Shown in pieces: positions 7,211 through 15,167 of a stretch of 64,000 nucleotides of DNA (position 1 is its first letter; each line of letters starts with the position of its first letter). A program made the position numbers and the translations under genes. This DNA is from Hydrogenobacter thermophilus TK-6 (GTDB taxonomy: Bacteria; Aquificota; Aquificia; Aquificales; Aquificaceae). The notes under the pieces are model-generated. The model worked only from the letters and a program-made list of their open reading frames with translations. It did not search any database and had not been told where the DNA came from. Where the stretch lies: positions 1,116,001-1,180,000 of the forward strand of contig NC_013799.1 of the NCBI RefSeq assembly GCF_000010785.1, given 5' to 3'.

Positions 7211-7907
7211 GTTTCAATCCCTTATAGGCACCTAATAAACACACCTTCCAAGAAAGGCAGTCAGCGCCTTTGAGGTGTTTCAATCCCTTATAGGCACCTA
7301 ATAAACGTGAAGCGCCGCCAAATGAATAGCGAGCCACATTTAAGTTTCAATCCCTTATAGGCACCTAATAAACGTTCTTGGTGGAGAGCGGGATGATAAC
7401 GGGAACTGGAGTTTCAATCCCTTATAGGCACCTAATAAACGCATGAGCTGCAAGGATTTTCCAGCGAGCCACATTTAGGTTTCAATCCCTTATAGGCACC
7501 TAATAAACAGAGTATGTTTAGCTTTTCTTGGGTAGCCTTGACGAGTTTCAATCCCTTATAGGCACCTAATAAACTTCTTTCTCGTGTTCTTTCTTATTTT
7601 CCTGATATCGCGTTTCAATCCCTTATAGGCACCTAATAAACGTGCTCGGAAGACAAAGGCTCGTACAACCAAACAGCGTTTCAATCCCTTATAGGCACCT
7701 AATAAACTGTTCAAAGCTTTGAGTATCAAGTTCTAATACTTTCGTTTCAATCCCTTATAGGCACCTAATAAACAATACACTTTTCTTTGAGGCAGGGGGG
7801 GGATATACAGTTTCAATCCCTTATAGGCACCTAATAAACTCCTGCAACACTGTCATTTGCATCCAGCGCAATCCCAGGTTTCAATCCCTTATAGGCACCT
7901 AATAAAC

Positions 7908-8153
7908 TCTTCACATTTTCAAAGAGTTTGGAATACCTACAGGGAGTTTCAATCCCTTATAGGCACCTAATAAACATACACACAGAAGAGGTAATTTTAA
8001 AGACTTTGCAAGCCTGTTTCAATCCCTTATAGGCACCTAATAAACTCTTCACATTTTCAAAGAGTTTGGAATACCTACAGGGAGTTTCAATCCCTTATAG
8101 GCACCTAATAAACATACACACAGAAGAGGTAATTTTAAAGACTTTGCAAGCCT
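7908..8153. repeat. Two-unit tandem duplication S21-S22 / S23-S24
   Basis: Spacers at 7908-7945 and 7976-8015 recur in the same order at 8046-8083 and 8114-8153, a 138-bp tandem duplication in mid-array. S22/S24 are the longest spacers (40 bp). Confidence 0.95.
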
Positions 8154-8919
8154 GTTTCAATCCCTTATAGGCACCTAATAAACCAAATCCTTGAGAGGCA
8201 ACCAAAAGAGATGTGGAACAGTTTCAATCCCTTATAGGCACCTAATAAACACTCCTTATTGATCATAGCGTTTTTGATGATATATGCGTTTCAATCCCTT
8301 ATAGGCACCTAATAAACCATAGGCATTGACGAAGGGGATATCTACTTTACCGCCGTTTCAATCCCTTATAGGCACCTAATAAACATGAATATCTTTTTTT
8401 GTTTTTCGTAGGCGTGGTAGAGTTTCAATCCCTTATAGGCACCTAATAAACACAGAAGAAAACAGCTCGCCTTCTATCCAAACTTTCCGTTTCAATCCCT
8501 TATAGGCACCTAATAAACGGGTATACTTGAGAGAGAAATTTCAGGACCAAAAATCGTTTCAATCCCTTATAGGCACCTAATAAACCCCGGGGGTTTAAAG
8601 GGGACCTTCACTTATATATACAGTTTCAATCCCTTATAGGCACCTAATAAACTATTCCACCCTTTTCCCTTTTGCCCTGCTGTTCTTCAGTTTCAATCCC
8701 TTATAGGCACCTAATAAACAAGAATTATGCATTTTTCCAGTTTTTGGAATTTTGCAGTTTCAATCCCTTATAGGCACCTAATAAACGTTCTTGGTGGAGA
8801 GCGGGATGATAACGGGAACTGGAGTTTCAATCCCTTATAGGCACCTAATAAACTTCCGGAAGCAAGCGAGGAACTTATTGACGGATTAAGTTTCAATCCC
8901 TTATAGGCACCTAATAAAC

Positions 8920-9080
8920 TTGTTAGGAACAAACCCATATTCAGTTGTCAAAAAGCTTTTGGTGTAGTAAGCTTGCATGTGTATTATAAACCCTAGTGGC
9001 AAGTTAGTCAAGTGGGGTTATTTTTCTGTCCACCTCCAATCTTGCAAAAATTCCGGGGGATAGACAAAGTATTGGAAGGC
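8920..9080 (-). promoter_or_regulatory. CRISPR leader with consensus promoter
   Basis: This 161-bp non-coding stretch between cas2 and the first repeat is the leader. On the minus strand TTGACT (9006-9011), a 17-bp spacer and TATAAT (8983-8988) make a near-perfect sigma-70 promoter. Transcription should start near 8976, about 57 bases before the first repeat, so pre-crRNA can be made independently of the cas operon. No hairpin terminator for cas2 was seen. Confidence 0.85.
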
Positions 9081-9347
9081 TTAGACTATAAAGTCCTCGT
9101 GGGAAGGCTTCTCTATCCCGAGGGTTTCTCTTTCGTAATACTGCTTTGTCCTGAACTTGTAGATTATCACCGAGTCGTAGGTTTCATCCATAATGCCTTT
9201 TAGTTCGTCTTTGAGCATCCTGAGCTTTGCTTCCGTTATTTCGCCTTCAAATACCGAGTTTTGAACCCAAGTAAGATACTTTCTGCAAATTTTTAGTGCT
9301 TTCGCCACTCGTTCTTCCTTTACATCGTAAACGAGTATTACAAACAT
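9081..9347 (-). CDS. cas2: Cas2, spacer-acquisition nuclease-fold protein
   Basis: An 88-residue Cas2. It starts MFVILVYDVKEERVAKALK, the canonical first beta strand with the conserved Asp, followed by CRKYLTWVQNSVFEGEI. Cas2 dimers bridge two Cas1 dimers in the complex that inserts new spacers at the leader. It begins one base after the cas1 stop, the last gene of the cas operon, directly before the leader. Confidence 0.97.
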   Translation of the reverse strand: MFVILVYDVKEERVAKALKICRKYLTWVQNSVFEGEITEAKLRMLKDELKGIMDETYDSVIIYKFRTKQYYERETLGIEKPSHEDFIV

Positions 9348-10337
9348 CTACCATTCTCCTACAAAAGGTTTATAAATCTCCTCGTCCATAAAATGCTTGT
9401 AAAGCTTATAACACTCTATACGCATGAGTCTGCGGTAAGAAACATTGCCTAAGTTTCTATGCTTGATTGTAGTGTTGAGCTTGTCCTCAAATTCCTTAAC
9501 AAAAATACTTCTACCTTTATCGTTTAGATAAGAAAAACCCACATCGCTGTCAAAATGCTTGAGCTGCATCTGTCCTTTGTTAAGAAGAGAAAATATAACT
9601 CTATCTACTATAACCGGCTTAAAAACTTCTGAAATATCAAGGTTCAGACTGAAGCTCCTCTGGTTTGTTTCGTGTAGATATCCTATCCTAGGGTCAAGGT
9701 GTGTTCTGTATATCTCACTAAGTACTGTGGTGTAGAGCAAAGAGTTACCAAAGCTTATCAAGGCATTTATTGGATTTTCCGGAGGTCTCTTTGTTCTTTT
9801 ATCAAAATAAAAGCCTTCTACTTGAATTATGAGGTTGAAAGACTCGTAATAGGTTTTCCTTATCTCACCTTCTACCTGCATTAGCTCTGCTATAGAATCC
9901 ACACTTGATACAGCTTTAAACTTTTCCTCTATGGAGCTTATCGTCTCCTTTAGGTCTTTGCCTTTTCTTCTATAGTATTCAAGATTCTTTAAGATGTTGT
10001 TTACTGCACCGGCAACAAAGCCCTTTGCCAGATACATGCGTTTTTCTCTGTCAAGATAGTGTTCTGCTTGTTTCAGGATTATAAAGCCCGAGTTTAAAGC
10101 TTCCCTCGGATAGAAGCTTCCTATGTAGTAGCCGTAGTGGTTAAAGAAGTGGACAGGTATCTGGTTTCTGGTCAGGAACTCCAACGCCCTCTTGTTTATA
10201 TCCAGCTCCCCGAAAACCTTTATTTCCGAAACGCTGTTTATGGGTATAACTTTCCTCCCCTCTTGCGTCTCAAGGGAGAGTGTGTTTTCTCTTCTTTCAA
10301 GCCTCCCGCTGGAAAATATGTATAGAGGTTTTTTCAT
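9348..10337 (-). CDS. cas1: Cas1 integrase
   Basis: A 329-residue Cas1 of the I-B type. MKKPLYIFSSGRLERRENTL opens the beta-rich N-terminal domain; the catalytic domain shows NALISFGNSLLYT, GYLHETNQRSFSLNLDISE with the His and Asp/Glu metal ligands, and a C-terminal YKPFV. The ATG at 10337 is chosen over the upstream TTG/ATG candidates because it overlaps the cas4 stop as ATGA and starts exactly where Cas1 proteins begin. Adjacent cas4 and cas2 complete the adaptation module. Confidence 0.97.
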   Translation of the reverse strand: MKKPLYIFSSGRLERRENTLSLETQEGRKVIPINSVSEIKVFGELDINKRALEFLTRNQIPVHFFNHYGYYIGSFYPREALNSGFIILKQAEHYLDREKRMYLAKGFVAGAVNNILKNLEYYRRKGKDLKETISSIEEKFKAVSSVDSIAELMQVEGEIRKTYYESFNLIIQVEGFYFDKRTKRPPENPINALISFGNSLLYTTVLSEIYRTHLDPRIGYLHETNQRSFSLNLDISEVFKPVIVDRVIFSLLNKGQMQLKHFDSDVGFSYLNDKGRSIFVKEFEDKLNTTIKHRNLGNVSYRRLMRIECYKLYKHFMDEEIYKPFVGEW

Positions 10338-10840
10338 GCCCAGCACATACTCCTGTAAGCACACTTTTTGCAGTAAGGTATCTTTACCGCCTTTGGGGGT
10401 TTTTCAAGCTTCAGAATTCTTCCGATATCCTCTATCACCTCTTCAATCTCCCTTTCCAGCTCTGGAGTAAGAGAAACCTTGATCCGCTTCCTCTCCTCGG
10501 GAATAAGTAAGACTCCCTCCATGTCAATACCCTTTTCCCGTTTCATATAGTAAAGGTAGAAGACAACCTGCATCTTGGCGCTCTCTAAGAACTTTGAGCT
10601 TTTCTTTATCTCTCCGATCACCTTCCTTCCTGGGAGGATATCTATTTTTATCGTGTTGTCTATCATAATCTCTTTCCTCTTTCGGGTGTAGAAGATCTCC
10701 TGAATGTACCTTCCCAGAAGGATATAGTCGTTCTCCTGCTCAGCTTCTATCCCATGCCCTATTAGCCACACCTCCCTTTTGCAGATGTAGTAGTACCAGA
10801 CCAGAGTCCCTCCAATAGAGATTCTGTCTTCATACCTCAA
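10334..10840 (-). CDS. cas4: Cas4 Fe-S exonuclease of spacer acquisition
   Basis: A 168-residue Cas4 (Dna2/RecB-like nuclease). The iron-sulfur cysteines are one near the N-terminus (YICKREVWL) and three at the C-terminus (YCKKCAYRSMCWA). The nuclease core carries GEIKKSSKF-like lysine and acidic residues. Cas4 trims prespacers and selects the PAM in type I systems (family knowledge). It overlaps cas3 by 11 bp and cas1 by 4 bp. Confidence 0.96.
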   Translation of the reverse strand: MRYEDRISIGGTLVWYYYICKREVWLIGHGIEAEQENDYILLGRYIQEIFYTRKRKEIMIDNTIKIDILPGRKVIGEIKKSSKFLESAKMQVVFYLYYMKREKGIDMEGVLLIPEERKRIKVSLTPELEREIEEVIEDIGRILKLEKPPKAVKIPYCKKCAYRSMCWA

Positions 10841-13136
10841 AGAAAGCCTCCCCTTTCTCTATAAAGCCTGTCTCAGAGTTATAGTATCTTTCCAGCATAT
10901 CCTGGCTTACGAAGAACGTTTTAAGCTCTTGGTCATAAGAGGGCTCGTTTTCCTTGATATTTACCGTGACTACAAACTTATAAAAGTCGGGTTTGAGCTT
11001 CTCAAACTCTTCCTTAGCTTTAAAAATGTCTATCTTCTTCTTCTTTAAATCCTCAATTATTGACTTAGCTCTACTCCACACCTCGGAAGCCTCATCGTTT
11101 ATCTCCACAAAGACATCTTTCTTATATCTATCATCCTCCATAAGCTCAAAGTTCCGTATTGAAATATCACCCGAAGAGAAGCTGAAGCACTTCACAGCCT
11201 CCAGAATTTTCTTTGACTTGTCGGGGGTGGTTTTCTCCCATACTTTACAAAAGTACTCTTCTATCAGGTTGGTAAGTTCTGGCTCCGATAACTCTTTCAC
11301 TCCTTTAAGCATTTCCTCCGTTATGTTACAGAGAACAGAATCGTATATTCTTGAATAAAAGGGTTTTCCTTCTGAATCTGTAAGTTTAATCACATAAAAG
11401 TTTCCTTTCCCCCTTTCCATATTACGATTGCATCTACCTGCGGATTGATTCAGAGAATCAAAAGGCGCAAAATCTCTATAGACTTCGTCAAAGTCAATAT
11501 CAACCCCAGCCTCCACAAGCTGGGTGCTAACGACAAAGCGATATTTTCCTTTCTTTATCTCCTCTATCCTTCTTAGCCTCTCGTAAGGCAAAACTGAAGT
11601 AGAAAGGTAGCAAATTTTCTCATTCATACGCTCTTTAAGCAATCTATAAAGCTCCTTTGAAGAACTTATTGTGTTGGTGATAAATAGGTATGTTTTATCT
11701 TTCTTAAATTCTAAGGAATTTACAAATTGACCTAAACTAACACCCTCAAGATTTATGAAAACCCTTATTCTGTCCAACCTTTTTCGGAACACATGGGGGT
11801 CCGCCAACTCTACAGCTTCTTCAAGTAAGTAGGGCTGCGTAGCTGTCATCAAAATTATATATACATCAAGATTCTTAGAAACTTCCCTGAGAACTTCCCG
11901 TATTAGATGCCAGTATTTTGTAGGAAGCGCTTGGACCTCGTCTATGAGCAAAATGGAGTTTGCGAGTTTATTAAACCTGCGAAACTCGGAGTTTCTTGCA
12001 GATATTAGAGTATGGAAGAGCTGAACAAAGGTGGTAATTACTATCTCTGAATTCCATCCCTCAGTAAGAAGCCTTGCCTCGCTGAACTCATACTCTTCAA
12101 ATCTGGGTTCGGAAAGATGATGATGTTTAATGAGTATTCTACCCTCTATCTCATGGAATTCCGTTTTTAGAACCTTTATAAGTACCTCTGCATTCTGGTC
12201 AATTATGCTAACAAAGGGAAGTGAATAAATAATCCTTGGCGTGGTGCCTTTTTCGTTCTTAATCAACTCTCTTAGCTTCAGAGCAAAGGCAAAGCCAGTA
12301 AGCGTTTTACCCATACCTGTGGGAAGTGTTATTGAATAAATCCTTTTAGAGAGGTCAACTTCCTTGCTCAGGATCTCTTTGTAAGCTTCCTCCCTAAGAT
12401 GGTCTATTTCTCTGCTTTTGGGAAGGTTATTAGCTTTGTATCGGCTCACCACATGTAAGGGAATACAGCTCACTCGCTTAGGTCTAAAGGATTTTGCACC
12501 AGTCTCGGTTTTGTCAGAATCAAGCAGAAGAGAGAAAAGGTACTGAAACTTAACAAAGTCCTCTATTTTTGACTCACATTTGTGAAAGGACTTCCGGAAA
12601 CTTTTAATCTCTTTTTCTATTTCAGTAAGCTTGTTCTTAAACTCTTCCTTGTTCAAAAAGAGGCTTTTTTTCACATTTTCCGGTAAATTCAAGTTTGAAA
12701 TAAATATATTTGTCTTTTCTTGATCTATGCTTTCAATCTGTATCTTTAAACGCTCAATTTCATCTTTATCAAATGTAAACTCGCTGGTAAAAGACTCAGG
12801 GTCGGTGTGGTGGCTTTTACATGCCACGAAGGAGAAAGAGAGTAATTTCGGGTCGCTTATAAGCTTTTTTGCACAGTAATATGTATAAACTGCAGAGAGA
12901 AGGGAATGCTTGCTGAATTCTGATCTGCGCCCTTTACCTGTTATGTAATCCTGAAAATATTTAGTACATTTTCCAAAGTCATGAAGGGCAACTGAAAGCG
13001 TTGCAGACAGAACAAACTCATCACTTATCAGTGGGAGCTCCCTCTGAAGGTAAAAACTCAAAAGCTCTAAACACCTGTTAATATGGTCCTCTATAAAGAT
13101 TCCTGGATGGGAGTAGATTCCTGACTTTGTTTCCAT
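10830..13136 (-). CDS. cas3: Cas3 HD nuclease-helicase
   Basis: A 768-residue fused Cas3. The N-terminal HD nuclease has ALHDFGKCTKYFQDY (about 51-65), SKHSLLSAVY and CKSHHTDPES. The SF2 helicase follows: Walker A LPTGMGKTLTGFA (about 270), LLIDEVQALP (the DEVQ-type Walker B), LMTATQPYL and the motif VI QSAGRCNRN. Cas3 unwinds and degrades target DNA after Cascade binding. The start ATG lies 46 bp inside cas5; GGAGAGG about ten bases upstream supports it. Both active sites look intact. Confidence 0.97.
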   Translation of the reverse strand: METKSGIYSHPGIFIEDHINRCLELLSFYLQRELPLISDEFVLSATLSVALHDFGKCTKYFQDYITGKGRRSEFSKHSLLSAVYTYYCAKKLISDPKLLSFSFVACKSHHTDPESFTSEFTFDKDEIERLKIQIESIDQEKTNIFISNLNLPENVKKSLFLNKEEFKNKLTEIEKEIKSFRKSFHKCESKIEDFVKFQYLFSLLLDSDKTETGAKSFRPKRVSCIPLHVVSRYKANNLPKSREIDHLREEAYKEILSKEVDLSKRIYSITLPTGMGKTLTGFAFALKLRELIKNEKGTTPRIIYSLPFVSIIDQNAEVLIKVLKTEFHEIEGRILIKHHHLSEPRFEEYEFSEARLLTEGWNSEIVITTFVQLFHTLISARNSEFRRFNKLANSILLIDEVQALPTKYWHLIREVLREVSKNLDVYIILMTATQPYLLEEAVELADPHVFRKRLDRIRVFINLEGVSLGQFVNSLEFKKDKTYLFITNTISSSKELYRLLKERMNEKICYLSTSVLPYERLRRIEEIKKGKYRFVVSTQLVEAGVDIDFDEVYRDFAPFDSLNQSAGRCNRNMERGKGNFYVIKLTDSEGKPFYSRIYDSVLCNITEEMLKGVKELSEPELTNLIEEYFCKVWEKTTPDKSKKILEAVKCFSFSSGDISIRNFELMEDDRYKKDVFVEINDEASEVWSRAKSIIEDLKKKKIDIFKAKEEFEKLKPDFYKFVVTVNIKENEPSYDQELKTFFVSQDMLERYYNSETGFIEKGEAFFEV

Positions 13137-13852
13137 AAGTATATTACCTCTCCGTTACCGAGCTTAATCAGATCGGTAAACTTTCCGTATATGGCTCCTC
13201 CTTCCACACTGAAAACTACATCTTCGTACATTTTTACCATCCTATTACTGTCCATGACGACAGGTATTCTTTCCTTTCCTATTTTCTGAACCTTTCCAAT
13301 ATCAATCTCCCTTATAATTCTTGAAGGTATTACGCTGTCTGCTCTGTCCGAAACATCTATGGGATGACTATCAAAGACTCCTACAAAGCTAAAATCCGCC
13401 AAGAGCTCCGAAAGACCGAGAGAAACGGTGTAGTAGGTTTTGTGATTTTTCACCATATCCGTAAGTTTTTTCAGAAATTCTTCACTCGCAGAGATGTATA
13501 TTCTATAACGAGGGTCTTTGACAAATTCAAATTTTACCTGGGTCCTTAATGTTTTGTTGGCATCACCTTTTCTTGAAGGATCTAAAGTTGGGTCAAATTC
13601 CCCTGAGCTTCCCTTGGTGAATATAAGGTTTAAGCCTGTTCTCAGCTTTTTTATGGGATTGACTATCTTAACTCCCACGTAGATATCTTTTGTCTTATCA
13701 AGATACTCTTCCTTACCGAACCCCATGATAGCTCCTATAATTCCCCTTATTGTGGGCTGTGGTGGAAAAGGAAAAGTCAAGGGTGAAGAGGTGGTGTAAA
13801 ACTTTCTGAAATGTCCTAAATCGCCAAAGAGGTCAAAGACCAAAACCTTCAC
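13091..13852 (-). CDS. cas5b: Cas5 (type I-B), Cascade subunit binding crRNA handle
   Basis: A 253-residue Cas5. The N-terminal GDLGHFRKFYTTSSPLTF followed by PPQPTIRGIIGAIMG is the hallmark of type I-B Cas5 (Csh-type), and a glycine-rich region is near the C-terminus. Cas5 caps the 5' handle of crRNA. GTG is the start, with GGAGG about 16 bases upstream in the end of cas7. The 46-bp overlap with cas3 suggests coupling. Confidence 0.95.
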   Translation of the reverse strand: MKVLVFDLFGDLGHFRKFYTTSSPLTFPFPPQPTIRGIIGAIMGFGKEEYLDKTKDIYVGVKIVNPIKKLRTGLNLIFTKGSSGEFDPTLDPSRKGDANKTLRTQVKFEFVKDPRYRIYISASEEFLKKLTDMVKNHKTYYTVSLGLSELLADFSFVGVFDSHPIDVSDRADSVIPSRIIREIDIGKVQKIGKERIPVVMDSNRMVKMYEDVVFSVEGGAIYGKFTDLIKLGNGEVIYLWKQSQESTPIQESL

Positions 13853-13858
13853 GCCCTG

Positions 13859-14761
13859 TTAAACCTCCTTAGCCCATTTAAATTCTTCAATAGCGATCCC
13901 ACTAAAAACCTCCTTCAAGGATGGTTCTATTCTGATTCTATCGTTGATTATGTAATTAACTTTCTCTATCTTGTCTTTATACTTTTGCACTTTTTCCTTT
14001 AGTCTGCTTAGGTCTATCTCCACCTCCTCTATGTCTCTTATCTCCTCATCCCTCTTGTCGGTATTTATCCTCACCAGTTTGTCTAACTCTCCCATGTGGG
14101 TGAGTGTGCCCTCTTTGTAAATAATCTCAATTAGTAGCCTTGGCTCGTGTCCAAATTTTGAGCGGGAAATCACATCTGTTGAACTTTTATGCCCAACCCA
14201 TAGAGCCTTAAGCATTATGTCTATATCTTCATCCTTAAGTTTCGTTTCCTTTGCTGCATTTTCATTGGCAATTCCGTAAAAAACTATCAAAGAGTAAGGA
14301 ACAACGTACATCTCAGTCATGGTCCCCTGTGCTTTCTGTTCTGCAGAAGGCATGACAGTGGTCCCCTTAACAAATTCCATCTTTACCCTGTGCAAGGATT
14401 TACCAAACTTGAACTGGACAGGACCTGTGAAGCACCTTTGCTGGTTCTTGATAGCAAAGGTCCCCCCAAAAAGCCTGATGTCTATACATTTTTCTAACAC
14501 TTGGTTGTAATCATTCCCGTACTTTGCAAATATACTCTCTTTGGTCTTTAGGTTTCCGTCATCAGTCCTTTCTTCCTTGATGAAGACTTCATGACCCATT
14601 TCTGCAAGCTGATCCCTGACTGTTCTTTTAAGCCTTACATCTGTAACATAGTTAATCCCGGTCTCTTCATCGATTCTCGGCTTGTTCTCGTCCATAGTGT
14701 CGCCATTTGGATTTGCCCACGAAACATCGTAAATAAACAGAAACTCACGCCTGCTCTTCAT
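13859..14761 (-). CDS. cas7b: Cas7 (Csh2 type), Cascade backbone
   Basis: A 300-residue Cas7 of the Csh2 subfamily. MKSRREFLFIYDVSWANPNG with DENKPRIDEETG and VTDVRLKRTVRDQL are diagnostic, as is RCFTGPVQFKFGKSLHRV in the middle. Multiple copies coat the crRNA in Cascade. AAGGAGGT five bases before ATG gives a strong ribosome site, as expected for the most abundant subunit. It overlaps cas8b by 17 bp. Confidence 0.96.
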   Translation of the reverse strand: MKSRREFLFIYDVSWANPNGDTMDENKPRIDEETGINYVTDVRLKRTVRDQLAEMGHEVFIKEERTDDGNLKTKESIFAKYGNDYNQVLEKCIDIRLFGGTFAIKNQQRCFTGPVQFKFGKSLHRVKMEFVKGTTVMPSAEQKAQGTMTEMYVVPYSLIVFYGIANENAAKETKLKDEDIDIMLKALWVGHKSSTDVISRSKFGHEPRLLIEIIYKEGTLTHMGELDKLVRINTDKRDEEIRDIEEVEIDLSRLKEKVQKYKDKIEKVNYIINDRIRIEPSLKEVFSGIAIEEFKWAKEV

Positions 14762-15167
14762 TGCTTACCTCCTTTTTGGAATATATATACCCAGCAGCTT
14801 TATCAAACATACCCATACCAAGTGAGAAGTAAAAGTTAAGCTCTTCTATGCTCATATTCCAAACTGCTGGAGCCTTTGAAAAATACTCTGAGGTAAGGTT
14901 AAAGAGCTTCATTTCACCAGCACGAAATTTATCGTACTCTTCTAACTTATTTCTAACTTCTGGTAAAAGCCCCTTAAGATCGTTTTCATTCATCTTTAAT
15001 CCCTTTAACTTCTTTAGGAAAGGTTTACTTCCCCTTTCGCTTTCCTGAACTCGTAATAGTCTCTCTGTCAAAGCACCTAATAAAAATAAGCCTTTTTTAA
15101 GGTCGTTGTTAAGTGTAGGCAAACTTTCCAGAAACTCTTCAAGGCTGTTAACATCTTTTACCTCCAT
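14745..15167 (-). CDS. cas11b: Predicted Cas11b small subunit from internal start
   Basis: Inside cas8b, in the same frame, ATG at 15167 is preceded by AAAGGAGG (15173-15180) with five bases between: the best ribosome site in the cas operon. Starting there gives a 140-residue, helix-rich, charged protein ending at the cas8b stop. Type I-B, I-C and I-D systems are known to make their Cas11 small subunit by internal translation of the large-subunit gene, and size and position match. Function is inferred from that precedent; expression is not shown by sequence alone. Confidence 0.78.
   Translation of the reverse strand: MEVKDVNSLEEFLESLPTLNNDLKKGLFLLGALTERLLRVQESERGSKPFLKKLKGLKMNENDLKGLLPEVRNKLEEYDKFRAGEMKLFNLTSEYFSKAPAVWNMSIEELNFYFSLGMGMFDKAAGYIYSKKEVSNEEQA

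Larger units (their letters stand above)
6544..8919 (-). CRISPR. CRISPR array, 36 repeats / 35 spacers, type I-B
   Basis: The 30-bp repeat starts GTTTCAATCCC and ends CACCTAATAAAC on the plus strand. Read on the minus strand it ends in ATTGAAAC, the usual 5' handle of mature type I-B crRNAs, so transcription is on the minus strand from the cas side. I counted 36 repeats starting at 6544, 6610, 6677, 6744, 6811, 6878, 6945, 7012, 7078 and so on to 8890. Thirty-five look identical; the last (6544-6573) has lost most of the handle end, typical of the leader-distal end. Spacers are 36-40 bp. Numbered from 6574 upward as S1-S35, S2=S5, S3=S6, S4=S7=S9, S8=S10, S13=S34, S21=S23 and S22=S24, leaving 27 different sequences. 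Confidence 0.98.

Noticed and set aside
7110-7337. Open frame inside the CRISPR array repeating LLGAYKGLK
   Set aside because: It is the translation of the repeats and spacers, not a gene.
9012-9203. Plus-strand open frame over the leader and cas2 end
   Set aside because: It is antisense to the leader promoter and cas2, with no ribosome site or family resemblance.
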